This document shows, piece after piece, positions 38,001 to 50,437 of a stretch of DNA of 64,000 nt. The stretch is from Ignelater luminosus (Eukaryota; Arthropoda; Insecta; Coleoptera; Elateridae). The notes beneath the pieces were generated by a model. The model saw only the letters and a program-made list of their open reading frames with translations, was not told where the DNA came from and ran no database searches. A program made the translations under genes and the position numbers. The DNA lies in the NCBI GenBank assembly GCA_011009095.1, contig VTPC01000660.1, positions 207,337 to 271,336 of the forward strand, in the 5' to 3' direction. Within the stretch, counting starts at the first letter, position 1; each line of letters starts with the position of its first letter.

Positions 38001-39017
38001 TGTGAATAAAAAAAATTTCTTTGGAGATAATAAAAATAATGTCTTTGGAGAGAACGAAGTCAATTATGATACGAAAGTAATTCAGCTGGTCATGTTTGTG
38101 GAGTATTATATAATATTTTTCTTTATTGTTCTTTTTCAGCTACACCTTCAGGTAGTTTTGGATTTTGTATCTCTTTTTCATTGCGATACGTAGAACTGAA
38201 TTGTTTATAACGTGTGCGAGTTGATAAGCCATTTATCTGACGTTTTTGAAAATATTTTGGTTCTTTGTGCAAGTTATGCCAACACTATTGTTTACTATCA
38301 GGACTATTGTTTCAGATATTTTGACTTTCCCTGTCTCACAACATTTAGAGATGTAATTCAAACGAACTCCCGTGTGGTTTTATCTTTTTTTTTATTTGCA
38401 TACTACACCTATTAATGACAGGCCTTCATACCATAACAGTGACCAATGAGGAGTCCAGTTAGAAGACTTAGAACCCTCAAGCTTTTTTCCGTTAGCCAAA
38501 TCAACTGTAAAGTTAAATCTGGACGCATAGTTCTTCCACATTTTTCCTTTTCCATTTCGTGAGCTCATAGAGCTAAGCCCAAACGGCTTTAAGATTTTGA
38601 ATTTTGAGTTTGTTGTATGTCATGATCAGGTGCAGATTGCAGCTAATCAGTCTGTATTCAGAGTGCAAGGGAGACCTCCATAATGACCGCCTGAGGTTTT
38701 TTAAGCAGCAGAAACAGCTCATATGTAGCTTATATGAATAAATTTTTGTGTATGTTTTTCCTGAAACTGGCCTTAATAGAGTCCTTGTTACGAAATTTAA
38801 CTCGGTATGATTTTTCTGTTTTGGGTTGTACTTGAATCCTTGTATGCCTGACTTTTCGTTTTCTGTACTGTAATTGACGTCTCTTGCTTTTCGTTTTTTT
38901 GCAAATTTTGAAAATTCTATTGTTTGGGTCACTTTTATTTTAATAACACTTGTTGCATTTTTGCAATAGATCCAACTTTGCTGAAAAAGCCCAAGTTAAA
39001 TTATGACTCTCAAAATA
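35001..39017. other. AT-rich DNA without a recognised gene
   Basis: The stretch contains the assembly gap at 35814-35823. No domain or transposon terminus was recognised. Open frames (for example 37951-38193 and 38573-38932) are Phe/Ile/Asn-rich or lack any family resemblance. Around 38420-38960 composition is slightly more balanced and might hold a heavily decayed repeat, but I see no motif to name it. Confidence 0.5.
35814..35823. other. Assembly gap (10 Ns)
   Basis: Ten consecutive N characters mark an unresolved join between contigs. The true distance across it is unknown, so features should not be interpreted across this point. Confidence 0.99.
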
Positions 39018-39888
39018 CGAGGTATGTGAGAAAAGTAATGAGACTGATTTCATACTAACCAAAAGTTTTTATTTTCTTCAAACAGCAATGTTATCCCCTT
39101 CAAAGTAGTTCCCTTGGGCAGCTATACACCGGCGGAGTCGTTGTTCCCACTCTTGGTAGCAGCGCTGGAAGTCTTCAACTGGTATGGCTTTTAACTGGTC
39201 GGTCACAGTCTTTTGAATGTTCTCCAGAGTTCCAAAGTGACGTCCTTTTAGGACATGTTTCAATTTCGGGAAAAGGAAAAAGTCATAAGGACTCAAATCA
39301 GGTTATTAGGGGGGATGAGAAACAACAGTAATGCGTTTTGAGGTCAAAAATTCACTGATGGAAATTGCTGTGTGACACGGACCATTGTCATGATGTCTGT
39401 CAAAATTTGATGCACGGTGAAAGTGTTTAAATTTAACTGTTCACTCATCATCCTTATTGTTAAACGACGGTCTGATCTCAGTCAGTTTTTGAAGTTGAAA
39501 GTCTCCCTGAGCGAGGTTCATCTTCAACGTGTTCTCGGCCGTCCAAAAATGATTTGTGCCAGCGGAAAACTTGTGCTCTTGATAAGCACTGTTCTCCATA
39601 GACCTATTTCAACTTTTCAAAAGTCACACTCGCGGATTCACCAAGTTTAACACAAAACTTTATTGCACAACGTTGCTCTAAATTCCGATGCTCCATTTCT
39701 GTAACACACAACAAAAATACAACTTCACTGATGGCGCTGTCAAAAATAATGTGTTAGCTGTACGGAGTTGTAACTCGGACTGAGGAAGTGGAAGCGATAA
39801 ACAAACCGGTTTAGCACAGGCCGGTAGACACAACGTTGCCAGATCTTCCGCAGTGTTGCCAGTCTCATTACTTTTCTCACACACCTCG
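39018..39888 (-). mobile_element. Internally deleted mariner-like element
   Basis: Twenty-nine-base inverted repeats, 39018-39046 and 39860-39888, begin CGAGGT and match at 28 of 29 positions. TA flanks both ends (39016-39017 and 39889-39890). The body is 871 bases and has lost the catalytic centre. High repeat identity with a large internal deletion suggests a non-autonomous copy that could have been mobilised in trans. Confidence 0.9.
39078..39696 (-). pseudogene. Mariner transposase pseudogene (core deleted)
   Basis: From an ATG at 39696 the minus strand reads MEHRNLEQRCAIKFCVKLGE and, after a short break, YGEQCLSRAQVFRWHKSF. The DNA-binding half is RRLTIRMMSEQLNLNTFTVH. Together these are the N-terminal domain of the mariner group also represented by GVQW3-like proteins. 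It then jumps to SPYDFFLFPKLKHVLKGRHF (39078-39296), the third-aspartate region, and ends QRLRRCIAAQGNYFEGD. The first and second catalytic aspartates are in the deleted middle, so no activity is possible. Confidence 0.85.
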
Positions 39889-42800
39889 TACTCTGATTGG
39901 CATACGGTTTACTGTAATCGATGGGTGACTGACCATTGCAGTCTAAAGATCACAAACTAAAGCTCTCAGCTTTTAACTTACTACAGAGACTTGTGCATTG
40001 ATGAAAGATCTCGCGCCATCCTATACAAGCAGGCAAGCATGAGAAATATTCTAGCGCCTTGATTTTGAAAATTCACAAGGAGATGAGTCAATTGATCATT
40101 GGTTGCTGAGTGGCTTTATTCAAGCCAAAAAGATCTATCCGAAAGAATGGATTTAACTTTCAATCTCAAGTTTTATTTAGCATCCAGAGGAGTCACCCAC
40201 CTAAATTGTTATCTCCCTACATTGCGGAATCTTGAATTCTTTTGGACCCAAGATTCTTGTGGTACTTCAGACTTTTGTTGGTTTGCTGTTCCCGAATAAC
40301 CTTTAAAGCAAGACTCTCAGTAAAAGACCCTCATGCTTTTTCTATACTTCTATAGACAGTCTTTATTAAGAATTCTATAGCTCCGTGAATTATGTAAGGC
40401 CCTAGACCTCCGCATTCGTGCCCAAGGCTGCCAATTATGTTAGCTGGGTGAAAATTAAACCAATCACGTTAAAAGTTTCTTAAGTAACTTAATTTATCTA
40501 ATTAACTAACTGTTGTTAATACTCCAGGAGTGAGAATATTTGAGGGCTTCGATGAAAAATAATTCAGTTATTGGATTTTATTTTAAAACTTGAGAATCTC
40601 AAACATATTTACATTAATGGTTGAAAAAATTACTACGGTTTATAATTACAATGAAAGCAAACAGTTTTCTTCTAAGATTTGAAATTAAAATCCCACTTTT
40701 CCAATGAAAAAGTTTTAAAGGGAAAATTAAATATAAATTCCAGTAGGTGTAGGCTGTATGTCGTCATTAAAATAGCACATTGTTTTTTATAATTTTGTCG
40801 AAAACAAACTCTAATTAAATAGAAGAGTCGCAATTATATAAAAATTTAAAAACAACCTCATCAATTCGTTTCTATTTCTGGAGATCCAATAAATTGAGAG
40901 AATCAAGTTACTGTCTCGGAAAATTTCATTGATTACAATTTTTTTTCAACGAACGTTATAAAATCGTTTGAAAAGATTTACCAACTAAATAAATAAAAAG
41001 AAAAAGCAAAAATAATGCATTTATAGAGAAAAAATATCGTAAATAAATTATAGTCAAGTGGAATTCCAAGGAAAAAAATGCTATGTAATTAGGGAGATGT
41101 ATTTCTCATGCTGTATATTTTAACCTCCTGAACAAGCTCGTTTTGTGTGTACAAAGCTTATTAAAATATGCATGGTAATACCTAACCGAAGTATAATTCA
41201 ACTGCTATAAGAGATTACAGTCTCATTTCACAGCAATCATTGGTCGGGTAAGTTGTTATTAGAAAACATTGTATTATACGAAGAATTTTCCATCCCTTTC
41301 CATACTAGTGGATGTGAAATGATAGAGAATTCATGACAGAATATAAAATTTCAAAATTCAATTTGATCAACAATAAAATAGTGGATAATTACACTGATAA
41401 ATGAATTTGTGGGACGGGTTATAAGTTAAACCTAACAACAATCAATTTATTGTTTAATTGAAAAGTTGGGTCGCGAAATTAACGCGTGTTTTCGGGGATG
41501 TTAAAAATAAATTTTCCTAAAATGCGACGATTCTGGTTACACATACAAACACAAACGTTACCCTCACGTTTTAATGCTTTTAATGCAACAAAACTAAAAA
41601 CCATTTATAAATATTAAACTATTTCAAACATACAAACAGAAAACATGTGTGAAGCCATATTTAAATTAAAACACAGAACGGAAAGTGACATGGCATTATG
41701 AATATTAAAAAACATTAAGCGTTGAAAATTTCAATGCAATTTACATATTTGATGAACGCTTTGTATTTTAATTACGGTATAATATTTAATTCAAATTTTC
41801 CGTACAATTAAATACACGTAACAACAAACACAATAAAGAGTTATGACAGCATTTCATTACTGAAAAAGGGATTTTATGTTGAAAGTCTATGCAATGCACG
41901 CAGTTATAACAATCTATTGTTTTTTATTTTGGTTTTGTTTTTGTGATTCTTACAAGTTTCATCAGTTCCGATTTTTTAAACTTTTGGAATAACAATATCC
42001 CATCTGACCATTTTATACAAAATTAATTTGAAACAAAGACCTGATCAGTAGTGCAAAGAATTGTGATATTTAATAAAATTCATTTTTTTTGCGGGACAGT
42101 TTTTACGTGAACTACATCGAGTCAAAAAAAATTCAAATTATATGTAACAGAAACCGCTTTGGTTGTAGTAATACAAATGGTTCGGAAACCGTTTATTTTC
42201 GATTACAGACTGATTTTGACAGATTTAATTCTTAGATAAATTTTAATTCATGCAGGAAAAACTGATAAACATATAGAATCACTCAAAACATCATCATGTC
42301 CACTATGGATACCATACAAAATGGATTAACTAACTTAATATTAGAAGAAAAATCTCCCAATGAGATATTGACCAAGACGATGAGATAACGAATTTAAGGA
42401 GATTGTCTCGTTGGCGTGTGATAACATTTTTGGTGAAGTTGTCCATGATTTGATGAACAAGGTCAAGCGAAAATTGGAAAAGATGAGCAAAGCTAGATCT
42501 TGAAGAACTTGGGAAGTCTTACTCTTGATAGAAAATATTTGTCATAATTGTTATAGCCTATTTAAGATTTTCGTGCTACTGTTCCGGTTTACTTAGACGA
42601 GATGATCGTTCGTGCCAATTCTTGGACTTTTTGGATCGGTTGGGCTCTTTGGATTGCGAAAGCGAAAACGAAACATGGAAATTTTATTATTATTCGAGAT
42701 CCTAGAACGATACTCCTCTTGAAATGCAAAAATTCTCATGCTGTACAATACGCAGAAGATCGAATATTACCGACTTATGCCATCTCTTCCAGTTTTTGAC

Positions 42801-43671
42801 CACTTTTTCTTTTTATAGTCTCATGCCTTGTTTACTTTTTTCTGATTGCCAAATTAGAAAGACACCAAGTCCAGTTCTACGGAATTGTGTCCGTTTTTGC
42901 TAAGGTAGATGAGTTGTTCCATAGACTTATATTTGCAAATGTTGAATCAGCTAAAAGAATGCCATCGTGTACTCTTAGTTTAAGACCAGATAGTAACTAG
43001 TCTTGGCATTACCATTAAATAATATAATTTCTAACAAGAACCAAACTTCTTTATGCTTCTTCTTATGATACTTCTTCATGTCATTTCGAATGTAATATGC
43101 TTTTCTTAGAATCCTTCGATACAGATTGTTGATTACTCATGGAGAGGAAACACATGATTTGCTTGGTTGGGCTTCAATAGCGTACATAGTCAGTAAGATA
43201 TCAGTGGTTTCGGGAAAACATTAGACGATATTGAAAAACTTAACATATAAATCTGCATTAATCTCCATTTCTAGATTTTCCACAGCTGATAGTAGAAGTA
43301 GGCTTTGTATATTTCTCCTTCGGATTCCAACAAAGAATTTTTTTGAAATTTATGTATGCATTTTATTTTTTACTCCGAAGATTGGGTTTGTACTATTCTT
43401 TGTAGGCAATCTAATGGGCTATTCTCTGATCTAAATTATCTTCATCAACTATAAGCATTACGAACAACGACGCTATAAAGCATCAAAGAGATCTGTGCCG
43501 TTTTCTCTTCAACGCAAAAAACAAATGAAGATCGTGCAAACAGCAACATTATATCGTATGCTATAGACTACACAACAGAAATTCATTAATTCCATAAATA
43601 CAACAAAAAAACACTCATTGTTTAGCTTTGTCAGCACAGCGGGGAGAGCGGAAAAGAAAGTGTTCAATCTA
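39889..43671. other. AT-rich DNA without a recognised gene
   Basis: I see no transposon ends and no domain. Between about 42290 and 42800 several frames look faintly coding-like (one begins MSTMDTIQNGLTNLILEE, then stops and shifts) and may be an old retroelement piece. Homology could not be named. The remainder is simple AT-rich DNA. Confidence 0.5.
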
Positions 43672-43699
43672 AAGGGTTTTCCAATAAGAGGTGTTATTT
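43672..43699 (+). repeat. Left terminal inverted repeat of the intact mariner
   Basis: Twenty-eight bases, perfectly complementary to 44932-44959. It is the 3'-side end relative to the transposase gene and would be a transposase-binding and cleavage site. Confidence 0.95.
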
Positions 43700-43776
43700 T
43701 GATATTCAAAGAAAAGTGCCATTTTTTAATATAAATGATCGGATGTTTATTTCATTATAAAGAGGAAGGTATGCCG

Positions 43777-44862
43777 TTAATAGTGGAAAATAACATCAGG
43801 CAAATGACCACCACGACCACGCTTACAGGACAATATCCTTTTCATGAAATTTTCCATAACCAAATCGCAAAGTGGCTGCCCTATGTCCTCGATAGCCTCA
43901 CGAATTCCATCTTTGAGGTCTTGAATCGACGCTGGGCTGTTGGCGTAGACCTTCTCTTTCACGTGGCCCCAAAGAAAGAAGTCGCAAGGTGTTAAATCAC
44001 AAGATCTCGGTGGCCAATTGTGATCACCTCTTCGAGAGATAACACGGTCCGGAAACTTTTTCCGTAAAAGATCAATGGTTTCGTTGCTTGTGTGGCACGT
44101 AGCGCCGTCTTGTTGAAAGTAAACGTTGTCCAGATTAATACCATCCAATTCCGGCCATAAAAAATCGTTAATCATCTCTCGATAGCGCAATCCAGTCACC
44201 GTAACTGTTGCTCCAGCCTCATTTTCGAAAAAGTAAGGTCCAATGACTCCGCCGGACCATAAACCGCACCAAACAGTCACACGTTGAGGATAGAGAGACT
44301 TTTCAACAATAACTCTTGGATTTTCTGAGCCCCAGATCCGACAATTTTGCTTGTTGACGAAGCCACCGAGGTGGAAATGGGCCTCATCACTCAAGATGAT
44401 TTTTCGATGGAATTCTGGATCATTTTCATGCATTTCAACGACCCAATCAGCAAAGACACGACGTTGTTGATGATCGGCCGGCTTGAGTTCTTGTGTTAAC
44501 TGGACTTTATAAGCCTTAAGACCCAAATCTTTATGCAAAATACGGTGTAATGACGTTTGTGGAATGGCTAATTCCAAAGAACGACGAGGAATGGACAAAC
44601 CTGGGTTTTCTTTAACACTTTCGGCTACAACAGCAATATTCTCGGCTGTTCTTGAGCGACGTGCACGGGTTTTATTCTTCACATCACTAACTTGTCCCAA
44701 GAGCTCGAATTTTTTCACCAATTTCTGTATTGCGGTCCGACAAGGTGCTTCACGGTGACCCAAAAATGTTCGAGTTTTACGAACCGTCTCTGCCAAATTT
44801 TCACCATTTTTATAGTGAATTTTAATAATTTCAATGCGTTGTTGAAGCGTGTATCGTTCCAT
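43777..44862 (-). CDS. Mariner transposase, DD41D rosa-like, intact ORF
   Basis: This 361-residue protein has an ATG at 44862 and the normal mariner length. Residues 1-120 hold two helix-turn-helix halves (ERYTLQQRIEIIKIHYKNGE near the start; SIPRRSLELAIPQTSLHRIL near 90-110) that bind the terminal repeats. The catalytic core has Asp159 in SDEAHFHLGG, Asp252 in FQQDGATCHTS and Asp294 in CDLTPCDFFLWG. The 41 residues between the last two are the DD41D spacing of the rosa group. The C-terminus ends CKRGRGGHLPDVIFHY, also typical. All three metal-binding residues are present with no stop or frameshift, so the enzyme could cut the element out and reinsert it at TA, acting in the nucleus. The coding strand points away from the right terminal repeat, which lies about 70 bases upstream of the start codon. 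Family identity is firm; activity is not shown. Confidence 0.93.
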   Translation of the reverse strand: MERYTLQQRIEIIKIHYKNGENLAETVRKTRTFLGHREAPCRTAIQKLVKKFELLGQVSDVKNKTRARRSRTAENIAVVAESVKENPGLSIPRRSLELAIPQTSLHRILHKDLGLKAYKVQLTQELKPADHQQRRVFADWVVEMHENDPEFHRKIILSDEAHFHLGGFVNKQNCRIWGSENPRVIVEKSLYPQRVTVWCGLWSGGVIGPYFFENEAGATVTVTGLRYREMINDFLWPELDGINLDNVYFQQDGATCHTSNETIDLLRKKFPDRVISRRGDHNWPPRSCDLTPCDFFLWGHVKEKVYANSPASIQDLKDGIREAIEDIGQPLCDLVMENFMKRILSCKRGRGGHLPDVIFHY

Positions 44863-44931
44863 ATTTATTAATGGCGTAGTTTCTACTTGTCAAATGTCAA
44901 AAAATGATAGCTTCAAAAGTGACATCTACCG

Positions 44932-44959
44932 AAATAACACCTCTTATTGGAAAACCCTT
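44932..44959 (-). repeat. Right terminal inverted repeat of the intact mariner
   Basis: Twenty-eight bases identical in complement to 43672-43699. It lies about 70 bases upstream of the transposase start codon, so any promoter must lie in this repeat or the short leader. Confidence 0.95.
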
Positions 44960-46774
44960 TATAACAGTATAGAGCTTCAGTTTTCAAGATTTTTACTCAT
45001 TTTCCAATTTTGCCTTGCATTTTTTATGATATCATTGGCAAGAATCATCAACCAAAGGATTTTCTAAAACAAACAGCTAAGAATAAATGTCTAAATTTTA
45101 CGTTTTATGATTTTCAGACCGTATCTGGCAAAAAGGAAGACAAACATTTCTTACTAGGCAGACGGGACGATTATTATTAATAGGGGCAATGCCAAAATCC
45201 CAGGAATCGATAGACTCAGGGCTTTTAATAGCGAAGGAAGTTTTTACTTTGGCAAGCAAATTCCTACTGGCTTAGTAATTAGTATGGTTATGCCCAAATG
45301 AATTTGCTATTATTGGGAAAAATCAAAGTTTTCTCAGATCATTGGTACTACTAGTTTACAACAAACCGTTCTACTCTATCAGCTGTAAATAAAACACTCA
45401 ACAATGAAAAATGCCTTCAATTCGATTTCAAATTTAGCCATTACAAGAGCACTTATGGAAAGGGATTGCAATGTTAACTTGGTTAGATCCTTTTTGGAAC
45501 AATTTTTGTTGTATGTATATTGTCGGAGACTTGGTTTACCACATTGGTACGTATAGAGACAAATGAATCGGAAGAACTGCGTTTTCAAGCATCTGCTGAC
45601 TAACAACTAATCTTGTTTAATGGCAGATCAGCTACTTAGAATATTTTAGAGGAAGTGTGGAATAGAGTAGGGGCCATTTGTAATAGGTCGGCTGTAATGA
45701 GAACAACCACGGGCAATGCTTTGCAGTACTGAAAACAATATAAAGGAACCTTGTACTTAAGCGACAAAACTTTAAATTTTATTGCCTAAATGCCCAAGTT
45801 CAACTTACCCCCATGAAACTTTTGCGGACATTTTTAGAAAATATAGTTAGCCAAAGAAAGTTAGATTTATACGAATAATTCAAAAGTAACTGAATGAGAA
45901 CGTAATTAAAGGTACAAAACAGAGAACAATTTGGGAATGACATAGTTGAAACAGTTAGATGGTCTATTTCGATTGCATTCAATTTTCCTCCCATGGATGT
46001 GCTTTCTGTTTATTTTCCTTCTGCGTTTATCATTTTTGATGACCAAACCATTTAAGTTTATGATTGAATCTATCTCTACGTTTTTGATTTGCATTCGTTG
46101 CAACTATTTGCATTTGTGCTAATTTTGCTTGGTTGACTTGAAGAAGTAGCAATGCCCAAAAATGTATTTAGACTGAAGGACAATGAGTTACTCTAGAACA
46201 GAAGGTAATTCTTTTGAAACAGGGTTGTTAGTACTACAACAAAATTGCTTAATTGTATCTTTGCCAATTTTGATCTGTCAGCAATAGTTATCACAAAAAA
46301 ATCAAGATAATTATTTACGGCTTCAGCTTTTATGACTAATGTCATTGTTTGATGGCTGTACCATAGCATAGCAAAAGAAAGACGATATAGAGAGATACTT
46401 ATACTTGCTGATTCTTGGAATTGCAGGGAACATCATAATTGTAAATCTCGAATAAAAGAAGAGGCGGTAATGTAAAAAAGCTCTGCTTGAATGTTTGCGA
46501 TCGCAAATTATCTTTTGTTGATGAATGAAAAATGCATCAATTTTAATAAAGTTCTAAACTTACTCATTTTTATTCTTATTTACAAATCCTTTGATAGTAT
46601 TCAGAAAGAACTTGTTCGCTTTTTATTACCACCTTAAACATCGTGGAAAATCGATTTTCATTCATTTTTCTTCTAAACCTAAGTCATTAAAAAAGTTCAA
46701 GCTTGCATTTTAAAATAGTCGTTTTAACTACTTTTTTCTTCTTTTTTTATCGATAATATAAAATAATCCGGGAG

Positions 46775-46950
46775 GGAGAACGATTTCGTCCATTGTCCTG
46801 AGTGTTTGCAGAGGCGATCAGGGGCAAAGCGGCTACCGCTGTCGACAACTGTTCCCGGCTTATTCCGTGTATTTTAGTGCTTACCGTTGTGTACCCTGTG
46901 TATTTGTTACAACCCTCAACAAAATGTCTTCGGATGTTGACGGATATTAA
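46775..46950 (+). other. GC-richer island, possible leader exon
   Basis: A compact island of higher GC follows TATAAAATAA near 46760 and leads to an ATG in good context (ACAAAATGTCTTCG, ATG at 46923). That frame stops after eight codons. It could be a promoter with a 5' leader whose coding part is spliced or decayed, the edge of a retroelement, or a conserved regulatory segment. There is no protein match to support a gene. Confidence 0.2.
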
Positions 46951-48039
46951 TAATTCGGATTTGTAATGCAGAATTTGATTTATGGAAATGTATAATTGCT
47001 AAAATGTTATTATGGTAACACTGTTTTTAGAAACAAAATTTCGGTGAAAAAATAAAATTGTTATTGGAAGAACCTAAAACCCTTTCTTTACCACAAATTA
47101 AAAATACACCTCCCTTAAACGGTTTTTATGTTTATATTTCAGAATGAGAATTTAAAAATCTGCAGCTGTTGCTAAAGTATTGTACATTAACTAAATACGT
47201 GTTATATAATTTTGTTTTATAAATAAGAGTAATAACTTTTAAAAAATATCTCTCAGTATTAAATTAAATATTGTTTGTAAATAACGCCCTGTTGTGCTGC
47301 CTGGAGTTTGATCAAGCGTTCCTATCAGCGGGTTAGCTTCCCTGGCTTGTAATATTAAATAATAAAAAATATAAAACTTAAAAAGTTTCTAAAATGCAAG
47401 CTGATAAAATTTAATATGGGTCTGAAATTTCTCTTGATTTTTTTAAACTTCAAGAGATAACTTTTTTTCGGATAATTTCATTACCGTATTCCTTTTATTA
47501 TCTCTTATCGAGTTGAAATAGATGAATGTTAGTTTGTTGCATGATAAAAATTTCATTTCACATGTTTCATTAATTGAAGAAGTCGAGAGAGAAAGAGACT
47601 GCTGGGTAGTTTTTTCTGGATAAGTAAAATTAAATTGGTATTGCGCTTATTTGTCTTGTTTTATTCGCAATAACAAAAGGAGTTCGCTGAAATTATTTTT
47701 AATTAAGTTAATTAGAGTTGATTTATAGTCCATGATAAAAATATTAAATTAAATTAAAGACAGCCATAAAAAATATACCAAGCCGTTCATCATTTAAATT
47801 GGATTATGCCGTTAATTATAAAAATTGAAGTTTTTATTTTCGTTTTGCCTGCAGATTCGGCCAGATATCAATATCATTCCGTCAGCGCTTCTATTCTATC
47901 GGCTAAATCATTCTCGCATGGTCGTTCGTCTGATATAAAAACTGTAATTAATTTTTGAGATGGATATGTAAAATATTGGGCGATGGGATTTTTCCGATTG
48001 GAAAATAAATCTAAAAAAATACATTTGCGATTTGCGATA

Positions 48040-48200
48040 TTACGGCTTGCTCTACCCCCCTGGTATATATCTATACGTTTACAGAGGGGCTTTTGGGGGT
48101 TGTTCTGGGGGAACCTTTGGCCGGTGGGATGCGGCAATCGAGGGGTTGTGGATTGCGCGACACATTAGCCAGCCACCCCGGATCATCAGTTGAGTCGCTC
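48040..48200. other. GC-rich island
   Basis: About 160 bases are rich in G on the plus strand, with several runs of four or more G (for example near 48086-48108). The surroundings are very AT-rich. An 87-codon minus-strand frame (47874-48137) overlaps it but lacks an ATG start and family resemblance. G-run density could allow quadruplex formation, and a conserved regulatory element is also possible. Confidence 0.3.
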
Positions 48201-50176
48201 CGCGCTATTTTATACAGGCATGCAAATCAAACCTGTCATCTATACAGCCTGATTCACAATGCTTAAAAAGTGATAGCTTGTTCATTTATTTTCTTTGTTT
48301 CATTTAGGGCAGTTTGGGTTCGATACACGGTTTATTGGGCATCACTCTTTCCTTTGGTTGCTTAATTTAGGGGAAAAATGCAGGTACTCGATAAAAATCT
48401 TTTGCGAAGCTTTCGTCTTTGAAGTTGGATTTTCTGACCTTAATGTTTTTCAATTTGTTTTCAAATATCTTTTACATAATATTTGTTAGCATGATACGGA
48501 CTATCATAATTGTATTTTGTAAGAGAAACTTTTTTGGCATCGAGTAGACCAAAGATACAGAAAAAATTTGATTGGCAACATAATATAAACAAAAGAAAAT
48601 TTAAATAATTGCCATTGTGGAAGGATATTATAATGCATATGCAATGATGATATCTTATAACTGCTTACATTGAAGTGACCTCGTTTCATTAAGATAGCAT
48701 CAGCGACAAGTTGTGTTCTATATTTGAATTGTCTTATATCTTGGTCAGAACGAAACCCCGACGTGTGAGCTTTTATGCATATACTAAAGAATTAAGCTTC
48801 ATAAAAATCAAGATTGAAAGAAGGATATTTGCCAGAATCTTTTGTTTTACTTTAATTTGCTTAATAAATATTAAAATATCATAACTGAATTTTATTGTTT
48901 ATTTGGTCGCCATTTCATTTAACTTCTTTTTGTGACATTGTGCAGAAGTCAACAAACGGCCTAATATAATTAGAGAAAGTTGTAAAAATCGTTTAGTTCT
49001 ATTACTATTTTATTCTGTCTAATATCTAAGCTTAATAACGGTAAGCAGTAAGTGAAGAATTGTGTGTTTAGTGATTTTTTTATTTCTTCCTCAAATCTTA
49101 CTCAAAGCTGCAGAACAGCATCATTGAGTTTCCAAGTTAGGCAACTAGCATTTGATTTACTCTAGAATCTTGTTACTGTTATAGTCTATTTGGTCGTTAT
49201 TTCCTTTAATTCCTCATCGTGACATTTTGGTGGAAGCGCCGAGCATGAATTTGGTGCCCTAATATCATCAGAAACACCATTAAACTTGTCTTGATATAAA
49301 GGTTTGTAATATGATTCTGAGGAGTAACCACAGAACTGCACGATAAAGTCACTAAGTTATTCAAACAGTTCCGATTAATCTTCTGCCAAAGGATAATTGC
49401 TTGTAAATTAATTGTATGTAAGATTTTTCTGCGTATCAGAATCTCCACAAAAGCTTTTGGGTTTTCTAACTATTTTCAAACTGAAGATTTCATCAAAAAA
49501 TTTTTCGTTGCATTAATTATGCGAAGATCTTGGAAATGGTGGCTCTACTCGTACTACTTTTGCACCCATCTTCAGGACTAACGGATTTTGACGAGAATTT
49601 TTTGCTGCTCATAAATGAAGACTTGGACACATTTGCCTGACTTCCGGTTGTTTGTATTTAAGGTCATTACTTGACTGTGACTATACTTTATTCCAGTAAG
49701 CACGGCTTGGTTTGGAGCGAATGTTTAGCTCACAAGCTAAACTCAAGTCGTGCATTTCTTTATCTTGAATCTAAGCAGAAGTACGAGTTTGAATTATCAA
49801 GTTTTTCAACCATAAAATATTAGAACATGTTCAAGTTCGTGCTTGGCTAAAGTACTGACCATACTAATTTGGGCATTAGATTTACAACTACACAGGTGTA
49901 GCTTCTTTGTAAACGCCATTTTCTCAAACGTTGATCTTGAATTTCACAAGTTACAAGATTCCTATGAATCATGAGAATCCAGAATCTCATGAGTCCCTGC
50001 ACCAAGGATTACTAGAACTGCATGTGCCTGATGTCCGGCACGTTTATTCCTTCTCGGTAAACACTACACTTCAGGTGATGTACCCGTGCTTGCCCAAAAC
50101 TACCACCTTTTCTTTGGAATGGCGTTCCCTTTACGTCCTCACTTTCTAGAGGTCCAGAGTGTATTTAATATTGTAA

Positions 50177-50437
50177 TCAGTATTTTATTTCGGTTTTGGA
50201 GCGACCTGCCGTGATTTGTGGCCCATTATGATTTGTAAACCACGTGCTCCCAATCAATTTTGTCCTATACAATATGTTTTCTGGCTCATATTCAAGCCTA
50301 TTCACACATAAATATCTTTTTCCTTGACCATCCACATGGCTCAGCGTAACCGCTTCTAATTCAGTCAGTGGCATAACTTCAGAAACTTCAGATTTGGGAC
50401 TTGAAGGCAAGATTTTATGGACGAACCTCCTTCTTGT
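50177..50437 (-). other. Unrecognised open frame, coding-like
   Basis: An open frame of about 86 codons lacks an early ATG; an internal Met occurs in SEVMPL. Its composition is mixed and protein-like (for example EAVTLSHVDGQGKRYLCVNR and YEPENILYRTKLIGSTWFTN). I do not recognise a family. It may be a retroelement or retrogene fragment, since no splice signals frame it and flanking frames decay quickly. Confidence 0.2.

Larger units (their letters stand above)
43672..44959 (-). mobile_element. Apparently intact rosa-like (DD41D) mariner element
   Basis: The inverted repeats at 43672-43699 and 44932-44959 are 28 bases long and identical, beginning AAGGGTTTTCC. TA duplications sit immediately outside (43670-43671 and 44960-44961). 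The length is 1288 bases with a single uninterrupted transposase filling most of it. Of six Tc1/mariner copies in the window, this is the only one with perfect ends and an open transposase, so it is the youngest and possibly mobilisable. Confidence 0.95.
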
